Shown: positions 25,335 through 34,093 of the stretch, piece after piece
Layout of the letters: every line of letters starts with the position of its first letter
Position numbering within the stretch: the first letter of the stretch is position 1
NCBI GenBank assembly: GCA_002559145.1
Contig: NTXX01000036.1
Location: forward strand, 67,142 to 131,141
DNA length: 64,000 bases
From: Bacillus sp. AFS006103
GTDB lineage: Bacteria; Bacillota; Bacilli; Bacillales; Cytobacillaceae
Direction: 5' to 3'
Translations under genes and position numbers: made by a program
The notes under the pieces: generated by a model
The model's database searches: none
What the model was told of the DNA's origin: nothing
What the model saw: the letters and a program-made list of their open reading frames with translations, nothing else

Positions 25335-26669
25335 TTGAATACTTTAACAAAAAAGGAAATTATGTTTATTGGATTTATGCTATTTTCAATGTTATTCGGT
25401 GCAGGAAATTTAATTTTCCCAGCATATTTGGGACAAGCTGCTGGAGAAAATATCTGGCAAGCGGTGATTGGATTTATCATTTCAGATGCGGGTTTCGCTG
25501 TACTAGCTTTTATTGCTATTGCAAAGGCAGGGACATTCGATTCGTTAATAAATAGAGTGCATCCTATATTTGCTTTACTATTTCCAATGGCCATTTATTT
25601 GTCGATCGGACCTGGACTGGCCATTCCACGTGCAGGCAGTCTTGCATTTGAAATGGGAGTAAAACCATTTTTACCAGATACCATCCAGTCTTCACCATTC
25701 GGACTTTTAGTTTATACAATTGTATTTTTTAGTATCGTCTTTTGGTTCGCTAAATCGCCTTCTAAATTGGTAGACAGATTTGGAAAGATTTTAACTCCTT
25801 CATTATTAGTTTTAATTATCATCGTGTTTATCAAATCGTTATTTACAGATTTATCTAGCTTTAAAGGAGCTACATTAGCTTATAAAGAAAATCCATTCTC
25901 ACAAGGGTTTTTAGATGGATATCAAACAATGGATGCCATAGGCGCATTAATTTATGGAATCATATTTATCAATATTTTTAAGAGTAAAAAAATTAGCAAT
26001 CAAAAATTACAAGTTAAATATTTAGCCTGTTTTGGACTTATTTGTGGTCTACTTTTAACAATATGTTATCTTATTATTGCGTACTTAGGAGCATCCACTT
26101 CCATTATCGGAAACGTTGACAATGGAGCAGTAATATTGAGTACTGTGTTACTACAACTTTTTGGTCAAAGTGGAACGGTTGTTTTAGGATTAATTTTCAC
26201 ATTGGCCTGTTTAAGTGTTTGTATAGGATTAATAACATCATGTGCTCAATATTTTTCAAGCATTTTCCCAAAATTATCGTATATTAAATGGGCCATTCTT
26301 TTATGTTTGGTCAGTGGGTTTGTCGCAAACCTTGGTCTTTCTCAAATATTAAAAGTATCTGTCCCAGTGCTGGGTTTAGTGTATCCAATGGCCATTACCT
26401 TAATTATTTTAGGCCTTTTACATGATAGATTACCCTTTAATAATCAGCCGGTTTATGTAGTAACCATCGGTCTAGTTGGATTATTTAGCTTGATTGATGT
26501 CGCCAATTCAACATTTTTTAATGGTACATTTTCAGAAGTATTATCCTATGTTCCAATGCAGGATAAAGGCTTCGGTTGGATGATTCCTGGTTTGATTGGT
26601 TTCACAATTGGAAGTATTTTCGAAAAATTAACACATAGTAAAGTTACGTCTGTTAAGAAAGCAGCCTAA
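25335..26669 (+). CDS. brnQ: Branched-chain amino acid transporter BrnQ
   Basis: The preferred start is the TTG at 25335, five to six bases after GAGGTGA; a GTG at 25326 overlaps that site. The 444-residue product has twelve membrane helices and the LIVCS-family N-terminal signature FSMLFGAGNLIFPAYLGQAAG. BrnQ carriers import leucine, isoleucine and valine with Na+ or H+. It is a single gene with a strong terminator. No T-box was found in the 280 bases upstream, which hold only a possible sigma-A promoter. Confidence 0.9.
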   Translation: MNTLTKKEIMFIGFMLFSMLFGAGNLIFPAYLGQAAGENIWQAVIGFIISDAGFAVLAFIAIAKAGTFDSLINRVHPIFALLFPMAIYLSIGPGLAIPRAGSLAFEMGVKPFLPDTIQSSPFGLLVYTIVFFSIVFWFAKSPSKLVDRFGKILTPSLLVLIIIVFIKSLFTDLSSFKGATLAYKENPFSQGFLDGYQTMDAIGALIYGIIFINIFKSKKISNQKLQVKYLACFGLICGLLLTICYLIIAYLGASTSIIGNVDNGAVILSTVLLQLFGQSGTVVLGLIFTLACLSVCIGLITSCAQYFSSIFPKLSYIKWAILLCLVSGFVANLGLSQILKVSVPVLGLVYPMAITLIILGLLHDRLPFNNQPVYVVTIGLVGLFSLIDVANSTFFNGTFSEVLSYVPMQDKGFGWMIPGLIGFTIGSIFEKLTHSKVTSVKKAA

Positions 26670-26675
26670 ATACGT

Positions 26676-26718
26676 AAAAAATCCTAATTAACAAAATTAA
26701 TGTTAATTAGGATTTTTC
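26676..26718 (+). terminator. Rho-independent terminator
   Basis: AAATCCTAATTAACA pairs with TGTTAATTAGGATTT around a 7-base loop, followed by T residues. Confidence 0.9.
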
Positions 26719-26871
26719 TATTATTAGCACTTGAATTTACTAATTCCAAGGTGCGTTAAAGTGGGGGCCGATGCGTACCATATTAATAAATGCTGATTCC
26801 CGCATCTGGTATCATGAGAGTCCGCTCTTATCGGTTGGGAGATCAGGTTTAGCACCCGATCAGATAAATAG
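26719..26871. other. Intergenic stretch with faint repeat-like sequence
   Basis: No gene is seen. The text GGTGCGTTAAAGTGGGGG...GATGCG around 26750-26776 looks like a scrambled piece of the dispersed palindrome family (compare 59461-59512), and GATCAGGTTTAGCACCCGATC forms a weak hairpin. Confidence 0.35.
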
Positions 26872-27066
26872 ACGGAAAAATTCCGCTTAATTAGTAAGCT
26901 TAACAGACTTTCGGAGTGGGTTGGAATTACTATGGCGAATCTTTCTAATCTGAAAAATGGGAAAGCAAAAGCGGTTCGTTTTTCAACATTAGAAGCGATA
27001 TGTAAGACTTTGGATTGTCAGCCGGGTGATATTTTGGAGTATAAAAGTGACGAAGACCCTAAATAA
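26872..27066 (+). pseudogene. Truncated XRE-family (Cro/CI) regulator
   Basis: The open frame ends in MANLSNLKNGKAKAVRFSTL followed by EAICKTLDCQPGDILEY, the recognition helix and C-terminal half of small YozG-like Cro/CI regulators of about 70 residues. Upstream the frame continues with a degenerate LSEWVGIT, then loses similarity, and there is no start with a ribosome-binding site before the internal ATG at 26932. The first helix of the HTH is therefore missing or mutated. It is probably an inactive remnant; a short product from 26932 would lack a complete HTH. Confidence 0.65.
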
Positions 27067-27334
27067 AAACAGATAACAACATTCTTCAACCAACGGGATT
27101 AGATAGTGAAAATAAGATGAAGTGATAGCGATTAAGCTATCCCTTCTTTGCGTTTATTATAATTATTTAATTAGAGAATTCCATCGAGAGATGCATTGAT
27201 ATTAGTGACAAAAAATGTGATGTGATTTGCAATGTTTGCTAGCTCTGAAAAGTCTTTTCTTATTGATGATTGTTGATTAGATGAACATTTGTTGCATTGC
27301 ATGAAAGTTTGTCTTTGTCGTATTTGTATTTAAA

Positions 27335-28909
27335 TCAACTGATGGGTAAAAATACTGTAACTTCGGTCCCTTTTTTTACTTCACTTTTAATCTTTATCGT
27401 ACCATTATGTTTTTCAATAATACGGTTGGAAGTTAATAATCCCAGTCCTGTTCCCTTTTCCTTGGTTGAGTAAAATGGTTCACCTATCTTCTTTAAGCGT
27501 TCTTTCTTAATCCCACATCCGTTGTCAATAAAGATAATTTTTACTCCACTTTCTGGAACATTCCTTAAATATATATAGATGTCCCCATTACTTCCAATCG
27601 CTTCAATCGCATTTTGAAAGATATTAATAAACACTTGTTTAATTTCATTTGGATTACACATTATTTGGTAAGAACAATCTAATTCTGAGTGAATATTAAT
27701 ATTCTTTAGGTTGGTTTGACTTTCAAAGAGAGTAATCACATTTCTAACAAGAGTATCAATATTTTGAAGAGATTTTAATGAGTTTTGGTTTGGTTTCGCT
27801 AATGATAAGTATTCGGAAACAATAGACTCAATTCTCGATATTTCACTTAACATGATTTGTACGTGGTTGGGATTAAACTCTCGTTCTTGATTAGCTAACT
27901 GCATGAACCCTTTTATTGAAGTTAGCGGGTTCCGTATTTCATGTGCAACACCAGCAGCAAGCTCACCTACCACAGCAAGCTTTTCAGATCTTAACAATAG
28001 TTCATACGCCTTCTTTTGTTCTGTAACATCACGGCCTATAACCAATAAATTTTTCCTGCTGCCGTCTGCAAAAAAAGTAGGAACCTTGATAATATCAAAT
28101 GTGGCGGAGAATTGATTTTCGATAGCAAGATCCAATTCGAATCGATAGGCTATACCCTTCTCCCATGAAATTTCATCGTCCGAAAAGCAATTTTGAAAGT
28201 TTCTAAACCATTCATTTTTGGAAAAAAGTTCGTCTAGATGTTTATTCCTATAATCAATGTTTTCCAATTTAAATAAGGCTTTAGCATATTGATTCATTTC
28301 GATAAATCTTCCTGTGCCATCCTGAATATAAATTAGATCGGGCATTGAATTGATAAGGGCTAAAATTTGTTGTTCATTGTCCTTTCTTACTTCTTCCTTT
28401 TTCGCATTATCGTCTCTTTCTACTGATCTGCTATAGCGAATTTGCAGGAAAGCTACTAGAAAGGTTACAGAAAGTGTAAATAAAAAGTAAAAAAAGTCAC
28501 CATTGTGATAAGTATAATTAAGACGAACACCGTATTTATAAAAATGAGCACCTATAAAAATACTAAGTATACTCATTAAAATGACTGGGCGGTAATCATG
28601 ATATAAAGATAAAATAAAAATGACTAAAAAAATGAGGTAGAAATTAGAGATGACAGGCTCATTATCTATAAGTACAAATGTTACAAATGACATCCCCAGT
28701 ACACATAAATACATTGTTTGCTCAATAAAGAGTTTCTTGTAAATAAAAATCGAGATGGTTCCACATACTAAAATTCCACTACCAAAAAGGATACTGATAA
28801 AAGTAGGATCTTTATGTTTTAAAATTTGGACTAACATACATAGGATAAAACAGCCCCATAAAATACGGATTAACAAAACATTTTTACTATGAATTCTTTG
28901 ATCATTCAC
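27335..28909 (-). CDS. PAS-containing membrane sensor histidine kinase (sporulation-kinase-like)
   Basis: The 524-residue kinase has six hydrophobic segments in residues 11-160 and a PAS domain at about 180-300 (LINSMPDLIYIQDGTGRFIE). A HisKA domain follows with the H-box ELAAGVAHEIRNPLTSIKGF, then a HATPase with NAIEAI, DNGCGI and GTGLGL boxes. The organisation is that of Bacillus KinD/KinE-type kinases. It is the second kinase of this kind in the window and, like the one at 14.9 kb, has no partner regulator beside it. Phosphotransfer to Spo0F is a family-based inference. Confidence 0.82.
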   Translation of the reverse strand: MNDQRIHSKNVLLIRILWGCFILCMLVQILKHKDPTFISILFGSGILVCGTISIFIYKKLFIEQTMYLCVLGMSFVTFVLIDNEPVISNFYLIFLVIFILSLYHDYRPVILMSILSIFIGAHFYKYGVRLNYTYHNGDFFYFLFTLSVTFLVAFLQIRYSRSVERDDNAKKEEVRKDNEQQILALINSMPDLIYIQDGTGRFIEMNQYAKALFKLENIDYRNKHLDELFSKNEWFRNFQNCFSDDEISWEKGIAYRFELDLAIENQFSATFDIIKVPTFFADGSRKNLLVIGRDVTEQKKAYELLLRSEKLAVVGELAAGVAHEIRNPLTSIKGFMQLANQEREFNPNHVQIMLSEISRIESIVSEYLSLAKPNQNSLKSLQNIDTLVRNVITLFESQTNLKNINIHSELDCSYQIMCNPNEIKQVFINIFQNAIEAIGSNGDIYIYLRNVPESGVKIIFIDNGCGIKKERLKKIGEPFYSTKEKGTGLGLLTSNRIIEKHNGTIKIKSEVKKGTEVTVFLPIS

Positions 28910-29211
28910 CTTTTATTCCACCTCTGAGAAATGCATGAGCTTTCTACTACTGAACATGATATTTTGCTCCAATAATAAACATTTTACCTATAGATGCCAT
29001 TAAAGACTATGAGAAATATCCAAATAAAATAAAACTGCAAAAAAAAATATGATTATTACGAACAATTTTGTTGAGATGTGACCAACATAACATAAAGATC
29101 AGATAAAAAATTGAAAGGTATTCAATCGAACCACATTTGACATTTTTAAGCTAATTAAAAAGCTTTTCAAATAAAGCGAATGGTGATGGATTTTAAGGGA
29201 GGCTAAAAGCA
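28910..29211. other. Divergent intergenic region
   Basis: AT-rich and without coding potential. It should hold promoters for the kinase on - and the YdbC gene on +, but no clear -35/-10 pair or operator stands out. Confidence 0.6.
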
Positions 29212-29433
29212 ATGGCAGAAATCAAATTCGAAATAAAAGAAACTGTGGGGACTTTGTCTCAGTCCCCTAAAGGCTGGAACAAAGAACTCAATCTTATCAG
29301 TTGGAACGGAAAAGAACCAAAGTTTGATTTACGTGATTGGGCACCTGAACATGAGAAGATGGGGAAAGGTATCACGTTGACGGCCGAGGAGTTAAAAGCT
29401 TTGAGAGATTTGTTGAATGAGATGGGATTGTAG
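29212..29433 (+). CDS. YdbC family PC4-like protein
   Basis: The 73-residue protein contains the PC4/YdbC fold signature: an N-terminal strand pair (IKFEIKETVGTLS), the KGWNKELNLISWNG turn, and a C-terminal helix (LTAEELKALRDLLNEMG). PC4-like proteins bind single-stranded DNA; the cellular role of YdbC is not settled. GGGAGG before the ATG supports the start. A palindromic repeat follows 10 bases after the stop and may act as terminator. Confidence 0.88.
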   Translation: MAEIKFEIKETVGTLSQSPKGWNKELNLISWNGKEPKFDLRDWAPEHEKMGKGITLTAEELKALRDLLNEMGL

Positions 29434-29442
29434 GTTATAAGG

Positions 29443-29500
29443 AAAGGCGCCTGACCACCATTGCATTAAAGCTTTAACATACTGGGGGTCAGGCGCCTTT
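29443..29500. repeat. Dispersed imperfect palindrome, copy 1
   Basis: GGCGCCTGACC and GGTCAGGCGCC arms enclose a central TTAAAGCTTTAA. The arms carry GC where the other copies carry TG/CA (GGTGCC/GGCACC), a compensatory difference. It is followed by a T-run, so it may double as terminator for ydbC. Confidence 0.8.
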
Positions 29501-29528
29501 TTAGGTCCAGTAAATTTATGATTGGATA

Positions 29529-30161
29529 TTATTTTAGGTAATATTTATCTCGAAAAGAAGTGTCAGCAATCCTGTCTACATAAAATTCACCGTTCCAATA
29601 TTTGATTACAGTAACACTGCAATTTTCATGGTGAGTATAACCGCTCATTTTTGCTAATTGCATTAAGTAGTTGCCGATGGTTACCCCATGTGAAAATACT
29701 AGAACATTTCCACCTTCGTTTTTATGCTTTTGAATAATTTCATCGATAGCAGAGCTTGTTCGTGTGAAAAGCTGTAGGTAGGATTCTCCTTCAGGTGCTG
29801 ACATATTTAGATCCTTAAGACTAAATAATGTCTTTAGAATATCTCCAAATTGAGCTTGAATTTCCGTTTGTAATAGGGTTTCCAACACACCAAAGTTCAT
29901 TTCCTTTAGACGTGGATCTGTAATGATGGGGATGTTTCGATGGCCAATGGCATACCTAGCCGTATCTACTACTCTCTGGCTTTCACTTGCGTAAACTGCT
30001 TTAAATTCTAAATCAGATAAACCGAAACCTACAGATTTAGCCTGTTTAATTCCTTTATCCGTAAGAGGTGAATCACAAAATCCCTGTAATCGTTTCTCTA
30101 CATTAAAATGGGTCTCTCCATGCCGAATAAAATACAACTTCACTTCTTTTTCAGAAGACAC
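29529..30161 (-). CDS. Histidine phosphatase (phosphoglycerate-mutase-like) family protein
   Basis: The chosen start is a GTG at 30161 with AGGTGG six bases upstream; the open frame extends 72 codons further but that part is not family-like. The 210-residue product has the RHGETHFN phospho-histidine motif at 13-20, the catalytic acid region and the second His in VFSHGVTIGNY. Such enzymes are phosphatases or mutases acting on small phosphate esters. It is divergent from the MOSC gene. A second, diverged copy of its 3' end occurs at 63856-64000. Confidence 0.82.
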   Translation of the reverse strand: MSSEKEVKLYFIRHGETHFNVEKRLQGFCDSPLTDKGIKQAKSVGFGLSDLEFKAVYASESQRVVDTARYAIGHRNIPIITDPRLKEMNFGVLETLLQTEIQAQFGDILKTLFSLKDLNMSAPEGESYLQLFTRTSSAIDEIIQKHKNEGGNVLVFSHGVTIGNYLMQLAKMSGYTHHENCSVTVIKYWNGEFYVDRIADTSFRDKYYLK

Positions 30162-30292
30162 GCGTAACCACCTGCTTTGTATTGGATTTGAATGATTGAT
30201 AAAATGAATTTTACCACACCTTTCGAGCAGTTTGTATAAATACACCAGGCATTTCCAATCCAACCAAGGTTGTGAGGTATTATTTTTAGGAA

Positions 30293-30886
30293 ATGTTTGA
30301 ATGGATTGGAGTTTTCTTTTTGGAAAAAGTATGGGCAAAAGTAAATGCAATATTAATTGCAGATGATCCAAAGACATTTATAACTAGAAGAACATCAGAA
30401 GCCAATCTTGAATTTGGGGGGATTCGTGGTGACCGCCATTTTGGAATAACTAGTAAGGCTGATTCAAGACAGCCGATGTATCCAAAAGGAACAGAAATTC
30501 TAAACCGTCGCCAAATAACGATTGTGTCTGGGGAAGAATTAGACAGGATTGCAGAAGAATTAGGGGTTGAATCTATTCGGCCTGAGTGGTTAGGGGCTAA
30601 TGTCTTGGTCAAGGGATTTCCGGAATTAACAAAACTCACCATGGGTTCACGGATCCTTTTTCCAAGTGGAGCAGGATTAATATGTATGGGTGAAAACAAG
30701 CCTTGTACCTTACCTGGTGATGAAATCCAAAAGCATTATGGAGAACATGAGAAGTTATCCCTCCGTTTTGTACGTGCAGGTAATAAGCGGCGGGGGATCG
30801 TATGTGCAGTAGAAAGGCCAGGAATCATTCACGAGCATGATGATGTTCAGATTTTGGTTAATGATTATGTAAATCCGATGCAATAA
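30293..30886 (+). CDS. MOSC domain protein
   Basis: The 197-residue protein has the MOSC pattern: an N-terminal VNAILIADDPKTFITRRTSEA strand, FGGIRGDRHFG at about 41-51, the LGANVLVKGF stretch, and the conserved cysteine in MGENKPCTLPGD. MOSC domains bind sulfur or molybdenum cofactor-type ligands, as in YiiM. The ATG directly follows TAGGAA, leaving an unusually short spacing, so the true start could differ slightly. Its 5' and 3' ends, without the middle, are duplicated near 53.5 kb. Confidence 0.8.
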   Translation: MFEWIGVFFLEKVWAKVNAILIADDPKTFITRRTSEANLEFGGIRGDRHFGITSKADSRQPMYPKGTEILNRRQITIVSGEELDRIAEELGVESIRPEWLGANVLVKGFPELTKLTMGSRILFPSGAGLICMGENKPCTLPGDEIQKHYGEHEKLSLRFVRAGNKRRGIVCAVERPGIIHEHDDVQILVNDYVNPMQ

Positions 30887-30888
30887 AT

Positions 30889-31072
30889 AGGAGGGAATTC
30901 GGATTGGTTAGCTGTGAAACTTCATAAAAGACTTCTAATGATAAACCATTTAAAATCCCTACTAAGATAGCGACAATCAAGAAAGCAACGAAACTATTAA
31001 GCTTAAATTTCATATTTAAACTAACAACAGGATCACTCCGACTGCTACCCAAAGTATCGGTAACCATTCCAT
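30889..31072 (-). pseudogene. GntP-type permease, frameshifted N-terminal fragment
   Basis: GGAGG and an ATG at 31072 begin MEWLPILWVAVGVILLLV, then a one-base loss ends the frame. The next frame continues with NMKFKLNSFVAFLIVAILVG. Together they form the first membrane segments of a gluconate/GntP-family permease. The remaining roughly 390 residues are gone, and the fragment ends where the MOSC gene stops. It is a clear decayed gene. Confidence 0.75.
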
Positions 31073-31156
31073 GTTTTAACCTCCGGTTGCCTTTTTTATT
31101 ATTTGAACTTATTTACTATACAAGGCACGGAATCTAAAACCTCTTCTAAAAGCATT

Positions 31157-31178
31157 AAAAAACGCCATATAAATGGCG
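31157..31178 (-). terminator. Rho-independent terminator of the 66-residue gene
   Basis: On the minus strand CGCCAT-TTAT-ATGGCG is followed by six T residues, 10 bases after the stop of the gene at 31188-31388. Confidence 0.75.
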
Positions 31179-31187
31179 CTTATTACA

Positions 31188-31388
31188 TCAATCATTATGA
31201 CGCTTTCCCCTGGTATTGTTTGCATTGCCTGTTAAATTGGATACAGCATTTGAAGTTGCATCTACAGCACTCATAGCAACATTCTCAGTGGTTTCTAATG
31301 CACTGTGCACGACATGAAACGCAGCACCTGCAGTTTCTTTAATGCCTTCTGAGACACTTTGATTATTAGTTTTTGTTTTGTCTGACAT
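31188..31388 (-). CDS. Small hydrophilic protein of unknown function
   Basis: The 66-residue product is rich in Asn, Thr, Ser, Ala and Val, with no hydrophobic segment. It shows a repetitive helical pattern with Ala/Val at regular intervals (HVVHSALETTENVAMSAVDA), somewhat like LEA-type or small stress proteins. AGGAGGTGAAACAAA before the ATG is a near-ideal ribosome-binding site, and a terminator follows. It is a real, single-gene unit. I do not recognise a named family. Confidence 0.7.
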   Translation of the reverse strand: MSDKTKTNNQSVSEGIKETAGAAFHVVHSALETTENVAMSAVDATSNAVSNLTGNANNTRGKRHND

Positions 31389-31594
31389 TTTGTTTCACCT
31401 CCTAAACAGCAATAGGTTATGTAAAAAAGGATCGATTATTCAAGAAAAGTATACGAACATTGTAATCATTGCGTAACTAAGGCTCGCAAACTATACTAGC
31501 AGTAATAAGTGCACCTCAAACCTTTGCTAACATCTCGATATTTATTGGGTTATACTGATTTAGAGCAGAGAAAATGTAGCGGACCCTAGTAGTG

Positions 31595-31638
31595 AGAGAA
31601 GAGGTAACGATGAAAAGTTCGGTACCTCCTCTCTTTTT
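31595..31638 (+). terminator. Hairpin with T-run between two minus-strand genes
   Basis: AGAGAAGAGGTA pairs with TACCTCCTCTCT, with one mismatch, and is followed by T residues on the + strand. No + gene ends here, so it more likely insulates the 3' end of the sigma-factor operon. Confidence 0.45.
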
Positions 31639-32498
31639 TAGATGGACAGCTTATTGGGATTCATAGTTATATAAATTTCGTTAATCTTGTCATCGCTTAT
31701 ATAAAAACTAATAATGCTTTGAAGCGTGCCATTCATGTAATTCACAATTGCTGGCTGACCATTGACTGTTTTTACTTCAAAATAATAGTCGTCTGGGGCT
31801 TTTTTTAGAATACCAAATAAAAAGGGCAATACGTGGGATAAGGATACAACAGGACGAACGGCAGCTTTAACTTTTCCACCGCCATCCGAGTATAGTGTGA
31901 CTTTTTCAGAAATGAGGTCTAATAAGGCGTCCGTATTTTGCGTTTGAAAGGCCTGGATAAAGCGATGGATCATCGACTTATTCTTCTCATAGTCTAAGCT
32001 TTCGTCATCAACGCGTGAGATTTTTTGTTTTGCTCGGCTGAAAACCTTCCTACAGTTTTCTTCCTTTTTTTCAATGATGTTTGCAATCTCTAAATAAGAG
32101 AAACCTATTACCTCTCTTAAAAGTAGGACCGCTCGTTCATCTGGTGTCAAATGTTCCATCATCCGTAAGTAAGCAATACTCAATCCCTCTTTCTGTAGAA
32201 CCACTTCGGATGGATCCATTTCATGTGCTTTTTCATGCATGAGCGGCGCAGGATTCCATGGACCCACGTACTGTTCTCGTCGGTGCCGCGCTAACTTTAA
32301 TAAATCTAGACAGCGGTTGGTCATGATTTTACAGAGATAGGCTTTCTTGTTATCTATGTCTTGCTCCGTTAGTTGGAACGCTTTTAAAAAAGTTTCCTGC
32401 ACAATGTCCTCTGCGTCCACTACCGAACCTAACATCCGGTAACCGATTGAAAACAATAATGGTTTGTATTGTTGATAGTCTTCATTACTGATCTGCAT
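31638..32498 (-). CDS. ECF41-group RNA polymerase sigma factor
   Basis: The 286-residue protein has sigma region 2 (YKPLLFSIGYRMLGSVVDAEDIVQETFLKAF at about 11-41, in pieces) and region 4 (HLTPDERAVLLLREV...YLEIANII). A C-terminal SnoaL-like extension of about 100 residues follows. The linker YVGPWNPAPL and the DGGGKV and NPNKL motifs near the end are hallmarks of ECF41, where the extension senses and controls the sigma in place of an anti-sigma. The gene is second in an operon with a flavin oxidoreductase, 34 bases downstream. Oxidoreductase partners are known for ECF41. Its own promoter motif occurs upstream of the operon. Confidence 0.88.
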   Translation of the reverse strand: MQISNEDYQQYKPLLFSIGYRMLGSVVDAEDIVQETFLKAFQLTEQDIDNKKAYLCKIMTNRCLDLLKLARHRREQYVGPWNPAPLMHEKAHEMDPSEVVLQKEGLSIAYLRMMEHLTPDERAVLLLREVIGFSYLEIANIIEKKEENCRKVFSRAKQKISRVDDESLDYEKNKSMIHRFIQAFQTQNTDALLDLISEKVTLYSDGGGKVKAAVRPVVSLSHVLPFLFGILKKAPDDYYFEVKTVNGQPAIVNYMNGTLQSIISFYISDDKINEIYITMNPNKLSI

Positions 32499-32532
32499 TT
32501 ATTTCACCTCTGTTCGTTGTGCTGCTCCATGC

Positions 32533-33816
32533 TTAATGAGTGTTACAAATGAGAAGGATGTCTTTGGCTGCTTGTTTGCCACTGCTGGTTGCTCCTTCTG
32601 CCAAAATGGAATCTGGAGAAGCCCAGTCTCCTGCTATATATAATCCTGGAATTTCCGTTTTAGAACGGTGTAACTCTTGCTCATCACCTATTCGAGGTAA
32701 GCGCTGGTTAACGGAAATTTGGGGTAGAAAGCGACTGGAAATCACATGTTTTTGCCACCCTGACTGCATCTTTTCTAGGAATTTTTCAAGTTCGGTTTTT
32801 ACCTTATGGGAGTCTATGGAATCATCTGGGTGATGGTATTTGAATACATGAAGTACGGCACTCTTTTTATCATCAGAAAGGCGGGCATAAGGTGAATGGA
32901 CGGAATAATAGAAGGGATCGGTGATGCCCATGGCAAACAATCGTCTTGGATTAGGTAGCTGGGTTAAAGCAACATCTAATGTAGCGCCTTTGATAGGTTT
33001 TATTTGAGTGAAAAAATTACTCTGGTTATGGGTCGCTTTGTCAGCTAGCAGTCTTTGGAGTTCATGGGGCCCTGTTGTACTGATCACATACTTTGAACGA
33101 ATTTCCACGTCATTTGATAGAACTATTTTAAAATGATTAGGTTCAACGGGGTCAATCAGTTTTACAGCTGTATGGGATTGCACCTGAACACCTGAAATAA
33201 CTGCTTTATTGTGGAGTTGGTCAATGATCGTCTGCCAACCTTCATCTAAATAAAGGACCCCACCCATGGCTGTCTTCAAGTGAGATATCATTATTTTTGC
33301 AGTAACTTGTTCAGGAGCGTGACAATAGGTTGCTAGTCTTCCTAATAAATAGAGTAATGACTGAACCTTTTTTGATAGGACGGCTTTCTCTACCCATTGC
33401 TGGAAGTCTTGCTGTGCTAACTTTTCGGGATCAACACGGATAACTTTCGTCATAGTGTTGATCCATTCTAATCTTTCCTTCCATGTTAAAAGATTTGTTG
33501 TGAAAATTCCTAGAGGTGAAAAGGGTGCTGGATATTCAATATTATTTTCAATGACCGTTCCACTTAGTTTGGGTGATGTTCCATTAAGATTTATTCCTAA
33601 TTCTTCGAGAATTGGTACGGCTTTTCCTTTTTTATAAAGGGCATGGGGACCAAGATTAAAATATTGCTGTTTCATCTTATCGGTCCTGGCCCTCCCTCCA
33701 ACCTTAGTTCCTTTTTCTAAAAGTAATACAGACAAATTGCTTTTAGCTAGATAATTGGCTGCTACATAACCAGCCAATCCACCACCGACAATCACAACAT
33801 CCCATTTTTGAGTCAT
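32533..33816 (-). CDS. FAD-dependent oxidoreductase (phytoene-desaturase/PPOX-like) of the ECF41 operon
   Basis: The 427-residue flavoprotein has the N-terminal dinucleotide loop VVIVGGGLAGYVAANYLA (8-25), the second FAD motif LLLEKGTKVGGRART, and a C-terminal PGLYIAGDWASPDSILAEGATSSG FAD-closing motif (in pieces). Overall it resembles NAD(P)-independent amine oxidase or phytoene-desaturase-type enzymes. GGAGG lies upstream of the ATG. It is the first gene after the ECF41-type promoter, so it is the likely target and functional partner of the sigma factor. Substrate unknown. Confidence 0.83.
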   Translation of the reverse strand: MTQKWDVVIVGGGLAGYVAANYLAKSNLSVLLLEKGTKVGGRARTDKMKQQYFNLGPHALYKKGKAVPILEELGINLNGTSPKLSGTVIENNIEYPAPFSPLGIFTTNLLTWKERLEWINTMTKVIRVDPEKLAQQDFQQWVEKAVLSKKVQSLLYLLGRLATYCHAPEQVTAKIMISHLKTAMGGVLYLDEGWQTIIDQLHNKAVISGVQVQSHTAVKLIDPVEPNHFKIVLSNDVEIRSKYVISTTGPHELQRLLADKATHNQSNFFTQIKPIKGATLDVALTQLPNPRRLFAMGITDPFYYSVHSPYARLSDDKKSAVLHVFKYHHPDDSIDSHKVKTELEKFLEKMQSGWQKHVISSRFLPQISVNQRLPRIGDEQELHRSKTEIPGLYIAGDWASPDSILAEGATSSGKQAAKDILLICNTH

Positions 33817-33847
33817 AAATGTACCTCCTTATTTCGTTCATACGTAT

Positions 33848-33874
33848 GACGAAGAAGGGGGAAGGTATGTGACA
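33848..33874 (-). promoter_or_regulatory. ECF41-type promoter
   Basis: On the minus strand TGTCACA (33874-33868) and CGTC (33851-33848) are separated by exactly 16 bases, the -35/-10 signature reported for ECF41 sigma factors. It lies about 30 bases upstream of the oxidoreductase start and indicates autoregulation by the sigma encoded in the operon. Confidence 0.8.
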
Positions 33875-34004
33875 AAATTTCATTAATGATAAGCTAATTG
33901 ACTTGCTGTACAATAAGAAAAGGGCGTCTTCCTTTTTTAAGGAACTGAGAGAAGCTGTGGCTGCCCTCCTTAATACTTGTTAAACTATTAACCAGCACTG
34001 CAAA

Positions 34005-34038
34005 TAAAAAAAGAAGCAGGGACTCGTTAAGAGCCTGC
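34005..34038 (-). terminator. Rho-independent terminator of the FAH-family gene
   Basis: On the minus strand GCAGG and CCTGC close a 13-base loop, and a T-run follows. The stem is short (5 bp). Confidence 0.5.
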
Positions 34039-34093
34039 CAAATTTCTTTTCATAATAGATATGTTAACAAATGTTAAGAAGAATAAATACTAG

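Noticed and set aside
30162..30377. N-terminal extension of the histidine phosphatase
   Set aside because: The 72 extra codons are open but unlike the family and overlap the MOSC promoter and start; a GTG with AGGTGG at 30161 is better.
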